DNA from: VRUE01 sp963764365
GTDB lineage: Bacteria; Actinomycetota; Thermoleophilia; Solirubrobacterales; 70-9
Assembly (NCBI GenBank): GCA_963764365.1
Contig: CAVXSI010000008.1
Coordinates: forward strand, 1 to 63,267
DNA: 63,267 nt
Reading direction: 5' to 3'
In this document: one piece after another, positions 16,568 to 24,271 of the stretch
How the letters are laid out: every line of letters begins with the position of its first letter
How positions within the stretch are numbered: position 1 is the first letter of the stretch
Notes under the pieces: model-generated
Databases searched by the model: none
Seen by the model: only the letters and a program-made list of their open reading frames with translations
Told to the model about the DNA's origin: nothing
Translations under genes and position numbers: made by a program

Positions 16568-17827
16568 GCGGGAAGCCGCCAGTGGCATCGGCATGACCTG
16601 TGAGGTCGGCTAGCGAATGCGGAATGATCCAGAACTTCGGTGACGGGTCAGCGATTCCGAAGCGATCTACCGCACGGACACCGAATCGGTAACGCCCAGG
16701 CGGCAGAGTGCGAACGAGGGGGGACCGGCAACCCCTCCAACCTCGGCGGTACAGACATTGAAACCGCGCCGGTCTTTTACTGGATGCGAAGGCGAAAGCG
16801 CACCCGGCGCTTGTCGCGAAATCTTCGGGGGCCGGTGCCGCCACCGCGTCCGGGGACCGCGATCGAGGCGGATGTCGGTCGTGACGCTCTCGCGATGGCC
16901 GCTGGGATCGTCGGTCGTCAGGCTGGCCGTGTAGCGACCGTCGGGAAGCAGACGCCCCTGCTGATTACGGCCATCCCAGGAGAGCCTATGGCTCCCACGC
17001 TTGACCGTGAAGTTGCTCGCCAGTTCGCGGACGATCCGGTTGTGGCTGTTGTAAACGACCGCCGTCAACTTGGTTTCCCCGGACAGCGTGTACAAGAGAC
17101 GCACAAACTTCCCCGGCACGACCACGTGAGCAGAGAACGCGACCTTGGAGAGGACCGCCGGAAGCGCATAGATTTGGGCCGACCACACGGCCTGCGGCCC
17201 TTCCAGAGCAGAGAGCGTGAAATAGTACTGGCCTGCTTCAAGGGTTCCAAGGGCGAACTGTCCGGACGAGGCAAGCCGCTGGGTGAACACAGGCTGGCCG
17301 GGCTTGACAACTTCGATCGCCCCCGACGACAGAGTGATGTTCGCAACGTATTGCGCTTCTCCCGGTGCCAGGAAATGAAGGTCGCTTGAGGTGCTGCGGT
17401 AGCTGTTGGCGCCCGCATAGCTCGTCGGCGTGGTCGGCATGGCGTAGAAGGTCACCGAATACGTCGTTGCTACGGCACACTGTGCGGTCCCAGAGGCCGC
17501 TTCGCCGGCAGATAGTTTGGGACCACCGCTCCAGATAGTGTCGGCACCGGTCGGCCGGATGAAGCCGAAGTCGAAGTCCATAGCGCCTGAGCTGACGTAG
17601 CGCGTTACGACGTTGGGGTAGTCGGTTGGGACGGGAGGGACCGACCAGTGCTCGTTTTCGTCTTCAGGGTTGCAACTCGCTGTGGCTGATCCGAGTGGCA
17701 CCGGTTCTTCGGCGCGACCCGTGGCCGGGAAAACCGCAAAGGCGAGGAGCGAAAGGAGGACCAGGGCCATGGGTCCGCTCACAAAGCGAGAAGCGGCGTC
17801 CGGAATCGTCCTGTCCTGCTTGTACAT
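16560..17827 (-). pseudogene. Secreted protein with FlgD-like Ig domain, frameshifted C-terminus
   Basis: ATG 17827 begins a signal peptide (hydrophobic MALVLLSLLAFAVF, cleavage after GRA). A beta-rich domain follows, then a FlgD-type Ig repeat (KRGSHRLSWDGRNQQGRLLP, then DGRYTASLTT). The frame is lost near 16810-16850. The next frame carries ARFQCLYRRGWRGCRSPL and PPGRYRFGVRAVDRFG, the usual Cys-containing extracellular repeat of actinobacterial secreted proteins, and ends at 16560. If the shift is real, the first frame ends early at 16667. The 3' end overlaps the glycosylase-like gene by 8 bp, tail to tail. Confidence 0.65.
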
Positions 17828-17880
17828 CGGGCCACACCCTATCCCCCCGTGCCGCCGCGCCCGCTCATAACCTCCGGACC

Positions 17881-19110
17881 GTGAGCGAAACGCCCGAGCA
17901 GATCAAGAAACATATCGCCACCTTGATCGAGTTTGAGACGAAATATGGCGAATATATACGCGTGCTCGAAGAGGACTGGGCTGCGAGCATCGCGGCCGGC
18001 GCGATAGGCGCTCCAGACGACCTCGGATCGGACATGTCTGCAGATGATTTCGCTCGACTCACGCGAAACGTCCAGATGCTGGCTACCCGTGCAGACCGGG
18101 CGATCAAGGCTTCCGGACTCGCCCCACTTGACGGCTCAACCGACCTGCCGTCCCAGGCATTCAACTTCGAGGTAAACGATGGTTATGCCGCCGACGACGG
18201 GATGGATCTTCCGCGCAAGCTCTTGGAGCGAATGCCTAGCCAGATTTCTGGCCTCGAAATCAAGCTGGAGGAGGCCGAAGCCACGGAGGAGAAAGCGACA
18301 ATGCGGCTCAACGTACAGGATGATCTCGGGGCGGCTGAAGCGGGAGCGACGCTTCTTGCCTTCGCGATCACGATCGCGGAGGGGAAGTCGAATCTCGTTC
18401 CTCAAAAGGAGTACCGCGCCGTCCACAAGCGCCTTTTTGAATCCCCGACCGCTCGCCGCGTCGCGAACAAAGCGTTACGTCGCTACACGACGCCCGATCT
18501 ACTCTGGGGCTACCTGCGTTCGGTTGCAACGGGTTCCGGCTCGTGGACCCTTCGTCGCAACGCAGCCCATGAACTGATCGATCCCGTCTTGGATGCCCTC
18601 CACGACCAGACGGAGATGCCAGCCGACGACTTGGTCACCTCGGCTGCCACGCGACTGAACGCTGAGTCGGTGCGCGAGGCTTGGTCCCGGGCGCTGGACC
18701 GCCGCGACTCGCACCCGGACGGGGCGATCACGACAGCGCGGACCCTGCTGGAGTCCACCTTGAAGACGATCCTCGACGACCGGCAGGTTCCGTACAAGGC
18801 AGACGCCGACCTTCCAGCGCTCTACAAGGCGGTGAGCAAAGAGCTGAACCTATCGGCGGGAGCCCATACCGAGCAGGCGTTCAAGCAGATACTCGGAGGC
18901 TGCCATTCAGTCGTCGTCGGTCTGGGGAGCCTGCGAAACAAGGCGGGGGATGCGCACGGTTCGGGGCGAACGCTCTATCGCCCGGCCCCGCGTCACGCTG
19001 CGCTCGCCGTCAACCTTGCGGGCTCGATGGCGTTGTTCCTGATCGAGACCCATGAAGCAGAGCGAACCCAAGTAGGACGGTTAGCTCGTCCATCCAGCGT
19101 GGGAGATTGA
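17881..19110 (+). CDS. Abortive-infection protein with Abi_C domain
   Basis: 409 aa from GTG 17881 (VSETPEQIKKHIATLIEFE). The frame is open farther upstream, opposite the secreted protein gene, but that part is not protein-like. The C-terminal ~120 residues match the abortive-infection C-terminal family (Abi_C, PF14355): GAITTARTLLESTLKTILDD, then a helical stretch, then VVVGLGSLRNKAGDAHGSGR and PRHAALAVNLAGSMALFLI. The N-terminal part is a separate helical domain. Such proteins are linked to phage exclusion, but the molecular activity is not established. The next gene begins 6 bp downstream, so the two are probably one unit. Confidence 0.8.
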   Translation: MSETPEQIKKHIATLIEFETKYGEYIRVLEEDWAASIAAGAIGAPDDLGSDMSADDFARLTRNVQMLATRADRAIKASGLAPLDGSTDLPSQAFNFEVNDGYAADDGMDLPRKLLERMPSQISGLEIKLEEAEATEEKATMRLNVQDDLGAAEAGATLLAFAITIAEGKSNLVPQKEYRAVHKRLFESPTARRVANKALRRYTTPDLLWGYLRSVATGSGSWTLRRNAAHELIDPVLDALHDQTEMPADDLVTSAATRLNAESVREAWSRALDRRDSHPDGAITTARTLLESTLKTILDDRQVPYKADADLPALYKAVSKELNLSAGAHTEQAFKQILGGCHSVVVGLGSLRNKAGDAHGSGRTLYRPAPRHAALAVNLAGSMALFLIETHEAERTQVGRLARPSSVGD

Positions 19111-19115
19111 CAAGC

Positions 19116-19850
19116 ATGTCTGCACCCTTGGACCCGACTCTGGCCGCACTGCTGATTCGCCTAGTCGAGCTGGACGGCGGACAATACGAAACGTTCCATC
19201 CGCACTTCCCCGGTGGGGGTGGAAGGAAAGCCGACCTCCTGGGGTATGACGAGACGATCCCAGAGGGACCGACCAAGGAGCTGGCGAATCGGGGCTACCT
19301 CGACATGGAGCCGCACCCTGGCAAGAGGCTCGGTAATTTCCGACTCTCCGAGAAAGGGCGGAACCTGGCGGCGCAGCTTGCGTCGACAGGGGAGGGAGCG
19401 GTCGATCTTTCTTGGCCCGTAGTCGAGCCCGTGCTGCGCCAGATACACAACATCTGGAAACGTGAGGGAGCGCCGCAACTCGGCATTTCGGGGATGGCAA
19501 TCATGAGCGAGACCGAGCCGCCGATGGAGACAGCCCAGTTCGCGGCGATCCTTCAAGAGTTGGCGCGAGCTGACTGGGTCGAGTACCGACAGGGATTGGG
19601 TCCGCCGCTGCCTCAGGGTGTCCGGCCAACGTCGCGAACGCTCGCTCGGTTCGAGGGCTGGCCGTCTGAAGATTCCCAGATCGCCGGGGAGCAGTTCATC
19701 GCTCTGCTGGAAGAACGCATCGACGCGGAGCCCGACGCTGAGAAACAGTCGAAGCTAAGGGCTGCGCTTACGACCGGAGGGTCCGCCCTCAAAGACCTCT
19801 CTGTCGAGGTCGCTGCGGCGATCGTTGCGCGTCAGGTTGGCGGCGGCTGA
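19116..19850 (+). CDS. Winged-helix-like partner of the Abi_C gene
   Basis: 244 aa from ATG 19116, with GGGAGA upstream; TTG 19107 would overlap the previous stop. The N-terminus (LAALLIRLVELDGGQ, then GPTKELANRGYLDMEPHPG, then FRLSEKGRNLAAQL) reads as a winged helix. A second similar unit seems to follow (QFAAILQELARADWVEYRQG). It ends in a helical tail. No family is recognised. Six-bp spacing and shared strand suggest it acts with, or regulates, the Abi_C protein. Confidence 0.6.
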   Translation: MSAPLDPTLAALLIRLVELDGGQYETFHPHFPGGGGRKADLLGYDETIPEGPTKELANRGYLDMEPHPGKRLGNFRLSEKGRNLAAQLASTGEGAVDLSWPVVEPVLRQIHNIWKREGAPQLGISGMAIMSETEPPMETAQFAAILQELARADWVEYRQGLGPPLPQGVRPTSRTLARFEGWPSEDSQIAGEQFIALLEERIDAEPDAEKQSKLRAALTTGGSALKDLSVEVAAAIVARQVGGG

Positions 19851-19983
19851 CCCTTTAGTCGAGCCCGTTGGCCAGCTGGCCCGACTCGATACCAAGCCAA
19901 TCGCACCACCCACCCACCCACCCGACACCGGAGACCTGCGCGGTTGGCGACGCGGAGATGCTGGCGACGCCGATGAGCGATGC

Positions 19984-20011
19984 TAATCTATGCCTTGCGT
20001 GGTATAGATTA
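19984..20011. promoter_or_regulatory. Inverted-repeat operator at the toxin-antitoxin start
   Basis: TAATCTAT (19984-19991) and ATAGATTA (20004-20011) form an 8-bp inverted repeat with a 12-bp centre. It overlaps a TATAGA -10-like box and the first base of the antitoxin ATG, the expected place for autorepression. The remaining part of 19851-20010 shows a CCCACCCACCCACCC run and no gene. Confidence 0.6.
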
Positions 20012-20688
20012 TGTCCAAAGCACCGACTTTCCCCCTGCTGACTAGGAACGAGATCGCTGAGATCAGCGGCGTGTCGATCAATGCCGTGAACAAGGCGTTG
20101 GAGCAGCGAGTCGCCAAGGCCCGGCGCAAACGGGGACGGACGCTCCTGGCGGCGGATGAGGCGGCGGCGTTGGCGCTGCTCTCCGAACTGCCGGCCGGCC
20201 TCTCGATCAAGCTCAAGCGCGAGGTGCGGAACTGGATCGTCAAGCGTAGCCCCGCCAGCGCGGAGGAGTTCGAGCTCTCCCGCGCGCTGCGGATCGCGAT
20301 GACCGAGAACGCCGCCGATGTCGCCAAGCGGGCCTTCGAGTACGTGCGCATGCGCGAGAAATACATCGAGGTCGACCCCGGCAAGATGGGCGGCACGCCG
20401 GTGATCCGGGGGACGCGGGTGCCGGTGCGCACCCTGGCCCAGCTGGTCGAGGGCGGCGAGAGCCGCAAGGCGCTCAAGGAGGACTACCCGCACATCCCCG
20501 AGGAGGCATACGACGTCGCGGTGCTCTGGGCGAAGGGCAACCCCCGCCGAGGGCGGCCAGCCGGCCGCACACGAAGCGCCGATCTGCCGGTCGCGCCGTA
20601 CCGGCGGCGTGAAGCTCTGGATCGACGAGTGCCTGTCCCCCACGCTCGTCGAGCGCGCAAATCAGCGCGGCTACTGGGCGACGTGTAA
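20011..20688 (+). CDS. DUF433 antitoxin with N-terminal HTH, altered C-terminus
   Basis: 225 aa as read from ATG 20011. An HTH-like N-terminus (LTRNEIAEISGVSINAVNKA) is followed by a DUF433 domain (YIEVDPGKMGGTPVIRGTRV, then LVEGGESRKALKEDYP). DUF433 proteins act as antitoxins to DUF5615 PIN-like toxins. Near 20550-20570 one base appears gained or lost: the alternate frame reads RPHTKRRSAGRAVPAA and stops at TGA 20610-20612, overlapping the toxin GTG by 4 bp, the classical coupling. As read, the tail instead runs 78 bp into the toxin gene. The antitoxin core is intact. Confidence 0.75.
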   Translation: MSKAPTFPLLTRNEIAEISGVSINAVNKALEQRVAKARRKRGRTLLAADEAAALALLSELPAGLSIKLKREVRNWIVKRSPASAEEFELSRALRIAMTENAADVAKRAFEYVRMREKYIEVDPGKMGGTPVIRGTRVPVRTLAQLVEGGESRKALKEDYPHIPEEAYDVAVLWAKGNPRRGRPAGRTRSADLPVAPYRRREALDRRVPVPHARRARKSARLLGDV

Positions 20689-21006
20689 TCGCGATCGGGA
20701 TCTGCTGGGCGCCGCGATTGCGTCCTTCACGAGATCGTCATCGACGAGGAGGCCGTCTTCGTCACCAACAACGAGTCGGATTTCGTCGTCCTCTGCCAGG
20801 AGGTCGATCTGCATACCGGCCTCCTGATCCTGCCGCAGACCGGCAGCGCGCGAGGCCAGTGGCCTCTGATCGACGCGGCGCTCGACTACATCGAGGAGAA
20901 GGCCAAGGCCGCCGGCGAAACGGCCGCCGAGTGGATGCTCAACAAGCGGGTGGAGGTCGATCCAGAAGGAGCGGTGAGGCACGGCGATCTTCCTCAGGCT
21001 GAGTAG
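20609..21006 (+). pseudogene. DUF5615 PIN-like toxin, frameshifted
   Basis: GTG 20609 starts KLWIDECLSPTLVERANQRGYW, the N-terminus of DUF5615 (Mut7-C/PIN-like RNase) toxins. One G appears lost near 20707-20712. The following frame supplies VLHEIVIDEEAVFVTNNESDF and LHTGLLILPQTGSARGQW, and ends at TAG 21004-21006. Acidic residues of the PIN-like site (first D, D in RDRD, N/D in VTNNESDF) survive across frames. The toxin is probably inactive as read, which fits the altered antitoxin tail. Confidence 0.75.
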
Positions 21007-21035
21007 AAGATCGGCCGTCCACTCCGGCAAAGGTA

Positions 21036-21222
21036 GCTGGGCACCAGTGCCCAAAGCGGGCATCATCGGACGCAAACTGCGGCAATTTGGCGGCTCAAAG
21101 GATCGGCGGCGGCAGGTGCGTCATTCCGCTTGGGAATGCGGGTTTGCGGGCGTTTTTCGGCTCGTCCTGGGCGTGCCTCACACGCGAGAGGTCGCTGGTT
21201 CGAACCCAGCCGCGCCCATCGG
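21036..21222 (+). repeat. Right end of segment C (attR-type) and end of the array
   Basis: About 187 bp similar to 7062-7249. It opens with CTGGGCAC-CA-GTGCCCA (21037-21053) and ends with 48 bp identical to tRNA-Val 125-172. The sequence after 21222 differs from that following the other copies, so this is the chromosome boundary. Confidence 0.85.
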
Positions 21223-21248
21223 GTCGAAAGCCGGCCGTTGCGGCTCCC

Positions 21249-21599
21249 TCAGGGGGATAGCTCCGGGATGTGGCGCTCGATGTGGTCGGCGACGGTTTCT
21301 CTCACCCACTGCTGTGTGGGGCCGTCGGCCATGCGGTAGCGACCGAGGAGCATCCTCTGGTCGGTGAGGGGTAGGCCGGCTATCTCCCAGCGGACGGCGA
21401 GGCGCTCGAAGAGGAGCTCGGTGCGGCGGCGCCAGGCGTCCTCCTGGGAGGTGGCCGCGGTGGCCGGGCCGGCTTCGATCTTGGCGATCGTCGCCGGGCT
21501 CAAAGACTGACGCAGGGTGAGCACGTTCCCGTCGGCGTCCGTGTAATCGACGGTCGGCGCCTTCTCCCTCGCGCGCCGCTGCTTCTTGCGCTTCGCCAT
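21249..21599 (-). CDS. Small basic/acidic conserved protein, unknown function
   Basis: 116 aa from ATG 21599 (MAKRKKQRRAREKAPTVDYT). A Lys/Arg-rich start is followed by DADGNVLTLRQSLSPATIAK and a helical C-terminus (DAWRRRTELLFERLAVRWEI). No signal or membrane segment. It is the first gene outside the array. Function is not recognised. Confidence 0.6.
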   Translation of the reverse strand: MAKRKKQRRAREKAPTVDYTDADGNVLTLRQSLSPATIAKIEAGPATAATSQEDAWRRRTELLFERLAVRWEIAGLPLTDQRMLLGRYRMADGPTQQWVRETVADHIERHIPELSP

Positions 21600-21674
21600 C
21601 GGCCTGAGTCTGCCACGTGCCGGGACTTACACCCCCTATATGGGCACTTAACCAACGGCACGTCTGCCTTCCGG

Positions 21675-22088
21675 TCAGTCTTCGGGGGTTGGGGGGCGGC
21701 GGGCTCGCTTGCGCTCGCCGGTGCGGCGCTTCCGCTCGAGGCGGCGGGCGCGCGAGGCGCGGGTTGGCCTGGTCGCGCGGCGGCGGCGAGGGACCCGCAG
21801 GCCGGCGGCGATCTTCTGCGCCAGCCGCTGCAGCGCCAGCTCGCGGTTGCGCGCCTGGCCGCGGGCCTCCTGTGCGACCGCGGTGACCGTCGGCCCCGCG
21901 CGCTCGATCAGCCGTGCCCGCTGCGCCTCGTCGAGCGCCGCCGAGGCTGCCACGTCAAACACCGCTTCGACCCGCGAGGCGGTCACGTTCGCGTGCTGCC
22001 CGCCCGGGCCGGAGGAGCGGCTCACCCGCAGCTCGACCTCCGCCATCGGGATCGACAGCCGCTCGTCGATCTTCAGCTCCTCGGCCAC
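21675..22088 (-). CDS. arfB: ArfB peptidyl-tRNA hydrolase (ribosome rescue)
   Basis: 137 aa from ATG 22088. The release-factor-like domain has SRSSGPGGQHANVTASRVE, whose GGQ hydrolyses peptidyl-tRNA in stalled ribosomes. A basic C-terminal tail (RRRRATRPTRASRARRLERK) is the part that enters the empty mRNA channel. Length matches the ArfB/YaeJ family (about 140 aa), not full release factors. It is probably co-transcribed with phhB (37-bp gap). Confidence 0.93.
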   Translation of the reverse strand: MAEELKIDERLSIPMAEVELRVSRSSGPGGQHANVTASRVEAVFDVAASAALDEAQRARLIERAGPTVTAVAQEARGQARNRELALQRLAQKIAAGLRVPRRRRATRPTRASRARRLERKRRTGERKRARRPPTPED

Positions 22089-22125
22089 CCGCTCACCGTA
22101 GCCCGCGGGGCAGCGGGACAGGCGC

Positions 22126-22404
22126 TCAGGCCAGCGCGTCGATCCTCGCCGCCAGCTCGAAGTCCGAGGCGGTGACGCCGCCTTCGGAGTGGGTCGAGAG
22201 CGAGACCGTCACCTCGTCCCAGGAGATCGAGAGGTCGGGGTGGTGGCCCATCTCCTCCGCCGGCTTGACCAGCGCCTTGACGAAGTTGACCGAGCCGACG
22301 AAGTCGCCGCGCTTGAAGCTCTTGACGATCGCCTCGCCGTCGCGCGACCAACCCGGATGCTCGGCCAGCCTCGCCTCGATCTCGGACTCGCTCAACGGCG
22401 CCAT
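22126..22404 (-). CDS. phhB: 4a-hydroxytetrahydrobiopterin dehydratase (PCD)
   Basis: 92 aa from ATG 22404. The pterin-4a-carbinolamine dehydratase signature is EMGHHPDLSISWDEVTVSLS with the tandem His of the active site. WSRDGEAIVKSFKRGDF and SVNFVKALVKPAEEM give the alpha-beta core. It dehydrates 4a-hydroxytetrahydropterin, recycling cofactor, and in some bacteria supports molybdopterin or folate metabolism. No aromatic amino-acid hydroxylase is in the window. Confidence 0.92.
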   Translation of the reverse strand: MAPLSESEIEARLAEHPGWSRDGEAIVKSFKRGDFVGSVNFVKALVKPAEEMGHHPDLSISWDEVTVSLSTHSEGGVTASDFELAARIDALA

Positions 22405-22576
22405 CGGCCCATGCTCCCACAAGACCCGCTGGTCATCCCCGGGGGGCCGCTGCCTGCCGACCAGCCGCCGTCCGCCGGGGTCGAGCGCTTCCGCGCCCCG
22501 CCGAAGGAGCGCCGCGGCTACAGGTGGTCGCCGAGATGTTCCGCCGCCACCACAAGCCGAGCAAGGCCGGGAACGC

Positions 22577-22632
22577 GGCACCGATTGTCGACTTGTCCAC
22601 ACCGTAGTGGGGACAAGTCGACAATCGGTGCC
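22577..22632. terminator. 22-bp perfect inverted repeat after yrbE4B
   Basis: Arms 22577-22598 and 22611-22632 are exact reverse complements around a 12-nt loop (ACACCGTAGTGG). It lies 22 bp beyond the yrbE4B stop, on the way to phhB. There is no U-tract on either strand. Function as terminator or mRNA 3'-end stabiliser is inferred from place and structure. Confidence 0.65.
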
Positions 22633-22653
22633 CGGGCGCGCCCGGGCGCGGGC

Positions 22654-23451
22654 TCAGCCGCCGATCGGCGCCCGCGGGTTCGGCCCCCAGAAGACGATCG
22701 AGCCGAGCATGCCGACGATGTGGACGAGGATGATGTTGACGACCATCGACTGCGCGGTGGCGGTGCCGACCCCGACCGGCCCGCCCGAGGCCGTGTAGCC
22801 GTAGTAGCAGCCGACCAGCACGATCACCGTCGCCATCACCATCCCCTTGGCCAGGCTGTAGAGCAGGTCCAGCTGGTCCTGGAACATCCAGAAGATCAGC
22901 AGGTAGCCGCCGGAGGAGACGTCGCCGATCTGTTCGACGACCGAGATGTAGCTGGCCAGATACATCACCCCGATCCCGACCAGGTAGATGAACGGCAGGG
23001 CCAGCCAGGCGCCAAGCAGGCGGGTCGCGGCGAGGAAGGTCACCGGGGGGATCCCCATCACCTCGAGCGCGTCGATCTCGTCGGAGATCCGCATCGCGCC
23101 GAGCTCGGCGACGATTCCGGTCCCGACCTTGGCCGCGAGGATGTAGCCGAAGGCGTAGGGCAGGCCCTCGCGCAGATCGCAGTAGGCCGAGAACAGGCCG
23201 GCGTAGGAGGGAACGCCCTGGGCGCGGAACAGGTAGGCGCCCATCACCCCGCACTGCAGGCCGAGGATGAAGACGAAGACCCAGATGATGATCGCCGAGC
23301 CGAGGATCAGGATCCCGGCCTGGCGCAGGCTCTCGCCGAAGAAGCGCAGGACCCGGCCCGAGTAGACCAGGCCGGCGACCCGCGAGCCGAAGCGGGCGAT
23401 CTCGCCGAACGAGTCGAGCCAGCCACGGGGGACGTCGAGCCAGCCGATCAA
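22654..23451 (-). CDS. MlaE/YrbE-type ABC permease (YrbE4B-like)
   Basis: 265 aa from TTG 23451. It is a MlaE-family lipid permease with about five to six helices, the conserved cytoplasmic loop ELGAMRISDEIDALEVMGI and the C-terminal GYTASGGPVGVGTATAQSMV motif. It pairs with the YrbE4A-like gene 13 bp upstream to form the membrane dimer of an Mce-type lipid importer. MCE substrate-binding proteins and the MlaF-like ATPase are not in the window and must be elsewhere if the system works. Confidence 0.88.
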   Translation of the reverse strand: MIGWLDVPRGWLDSFGEIARFGSRVAGLVYSGRVLRFFGESLRQAGILILGSAIIIWVFVFILGLQCGVMGAYLFRAQGVPSYAGLFSAYCDLREGLPYAFGYILAAKVGTGIVAELGAMRISDEIDALEVMGIPPVTFLAATRLLGAWLALPFIYLVGIGVMYLASYISVVEQIGDVSSGGYLLIFWMFQDQLDLLYSLAKGMVMATVIVLVGCYYGYTASGGPVGVGTATAQSMVVNIILVHIVGMLGSIVFWGPNPRAPIGG

Positions 23452-23464
23452 GGTCGGTCCGCGC

Positions 23465-24271
23465 TCACCGGATCGTCTGCAGGTCGGGGTTGGTGGCGAG
23501 CAGGACGGTGGTGAAGACGTAGAGGAAGGAGAAGACGCCGACGAAGGAGATCACCACGGCCTGGTTGACCGCCCGACCCACCCCTGCGGCACCGCCCGAC
23601 GCGGTCATCCCCTTGAAACAGCAGACGACGGAGATGATCGCCCCGAACAGCGTGCACATCACCACCGAGCCCCAGATGTCGGTGATCGAGGCGTTGGCGA
23701 AGAGCGTCGCGAAGAAGCCGCCCAGCGGTTCGTGGTAGAGCAGCGATGCGGTCATCCCGGCGGTCAGGCCGAAGACCACCGCGAAGACGTCGAGCAGGCC
23801 GGTGATCAGCATCAGCGCGATGAAGCGGGGCACGACCAGGTTCTTGATCGGGTCGACGCCGAGCACCTGCAGGGCGTCGAGCTCCTCGCGGATCTTGCGG
23901 GCGCCGAGGTCGGCGGTGATCGCCGTGCCGGCCACGCCGCCGACGACGATTGCGGTCACCACCGGTCCGATCAGGCGGATCGCGGTGATCACGAAGAAGC
24001 CGCCCAGCCGGTCGACGGCGCCGAACAGGTGGAGAATGCCCGCGGCCTGCAGCCCCGGCGCCCCCAGGCAGAGCGCGAAGGTCGAGATCGACATCGGGAA
24101 CCAGGACAGCTTCAGCACGAAGAGGAACTGGCCGACCAGCTCCTCCCCGTACGGGTACGGCGGCCGGATCGCGGAGACGATCGTCCGCGCGGTGAGGATC
24201 ACCATTTCCCCGATCTGCTCGAAAGCGGACTTCGCGGGCAGGAAGGCCCGCGCTAGGACTTGCGTCGCCAC
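23465..24271 (-). CDS. MlaE/YrbE-type ABC permease (YrbE4A-like)
   Basis: 268 aa from ATG 24271. MlaE family: DLGARKIREELDALQVLGV coupling loop, several hydrophobic helices and FKGMTASGGAAGVGRAVNQ near the C-terminus. It overlaps the GntR gene by 19 bp at the 5' end, giving the order gntR-yrbE4A-yrbE4B. The half-transporters probably form a heterodimer in the cytoplasmic membrane for lipid or sterol movement. Confidence 0.88.
   Translation of the reverse strand: MATQVLARAFLPAKSAFEQIGEMVILTARTIVSAIRPPYPYGEELVGQFLFVLKLSWFPMSISTFALCLGAPGLQAAGILHLFGAVDRLGGFFVITAIRLIGPVVTAIVVGGVAGTAITADLGARKIREELDALQVLGVDPIKNLVVPRFIALMLITGLLDVFAVVFGLTAGMTASLLYHEPLGGFFATLFANASITDIWGSVVMCTLFGAIISVVCCFKGMTASGGAAGVGRAVNQAVVISFVGVFSFLYVFTTVLLATNPDLQTIR

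Larger units (their letters stand above)
169..21222. mobile_element. Tandem array of integrated elements at tRNA-Val
   Basis: The array lies between the intact tRNA gene and the last copy of its 3' end. Internal copies at 7207-7249 and 11414-11450 define segments A (169-7249), B (7250-11413) and C (11414-21222). A and C each start with xis-int reading toward the tRNA and end with a shared ~190-bp right end. B has an unrelated recombinase beside its end. No replication, relaxase or conjugation gene is visible, so these look like non-conjugative integrative elements. Several genes in A, B and C are frameshifted, indicating an ageing array. Confidence 0.8.
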
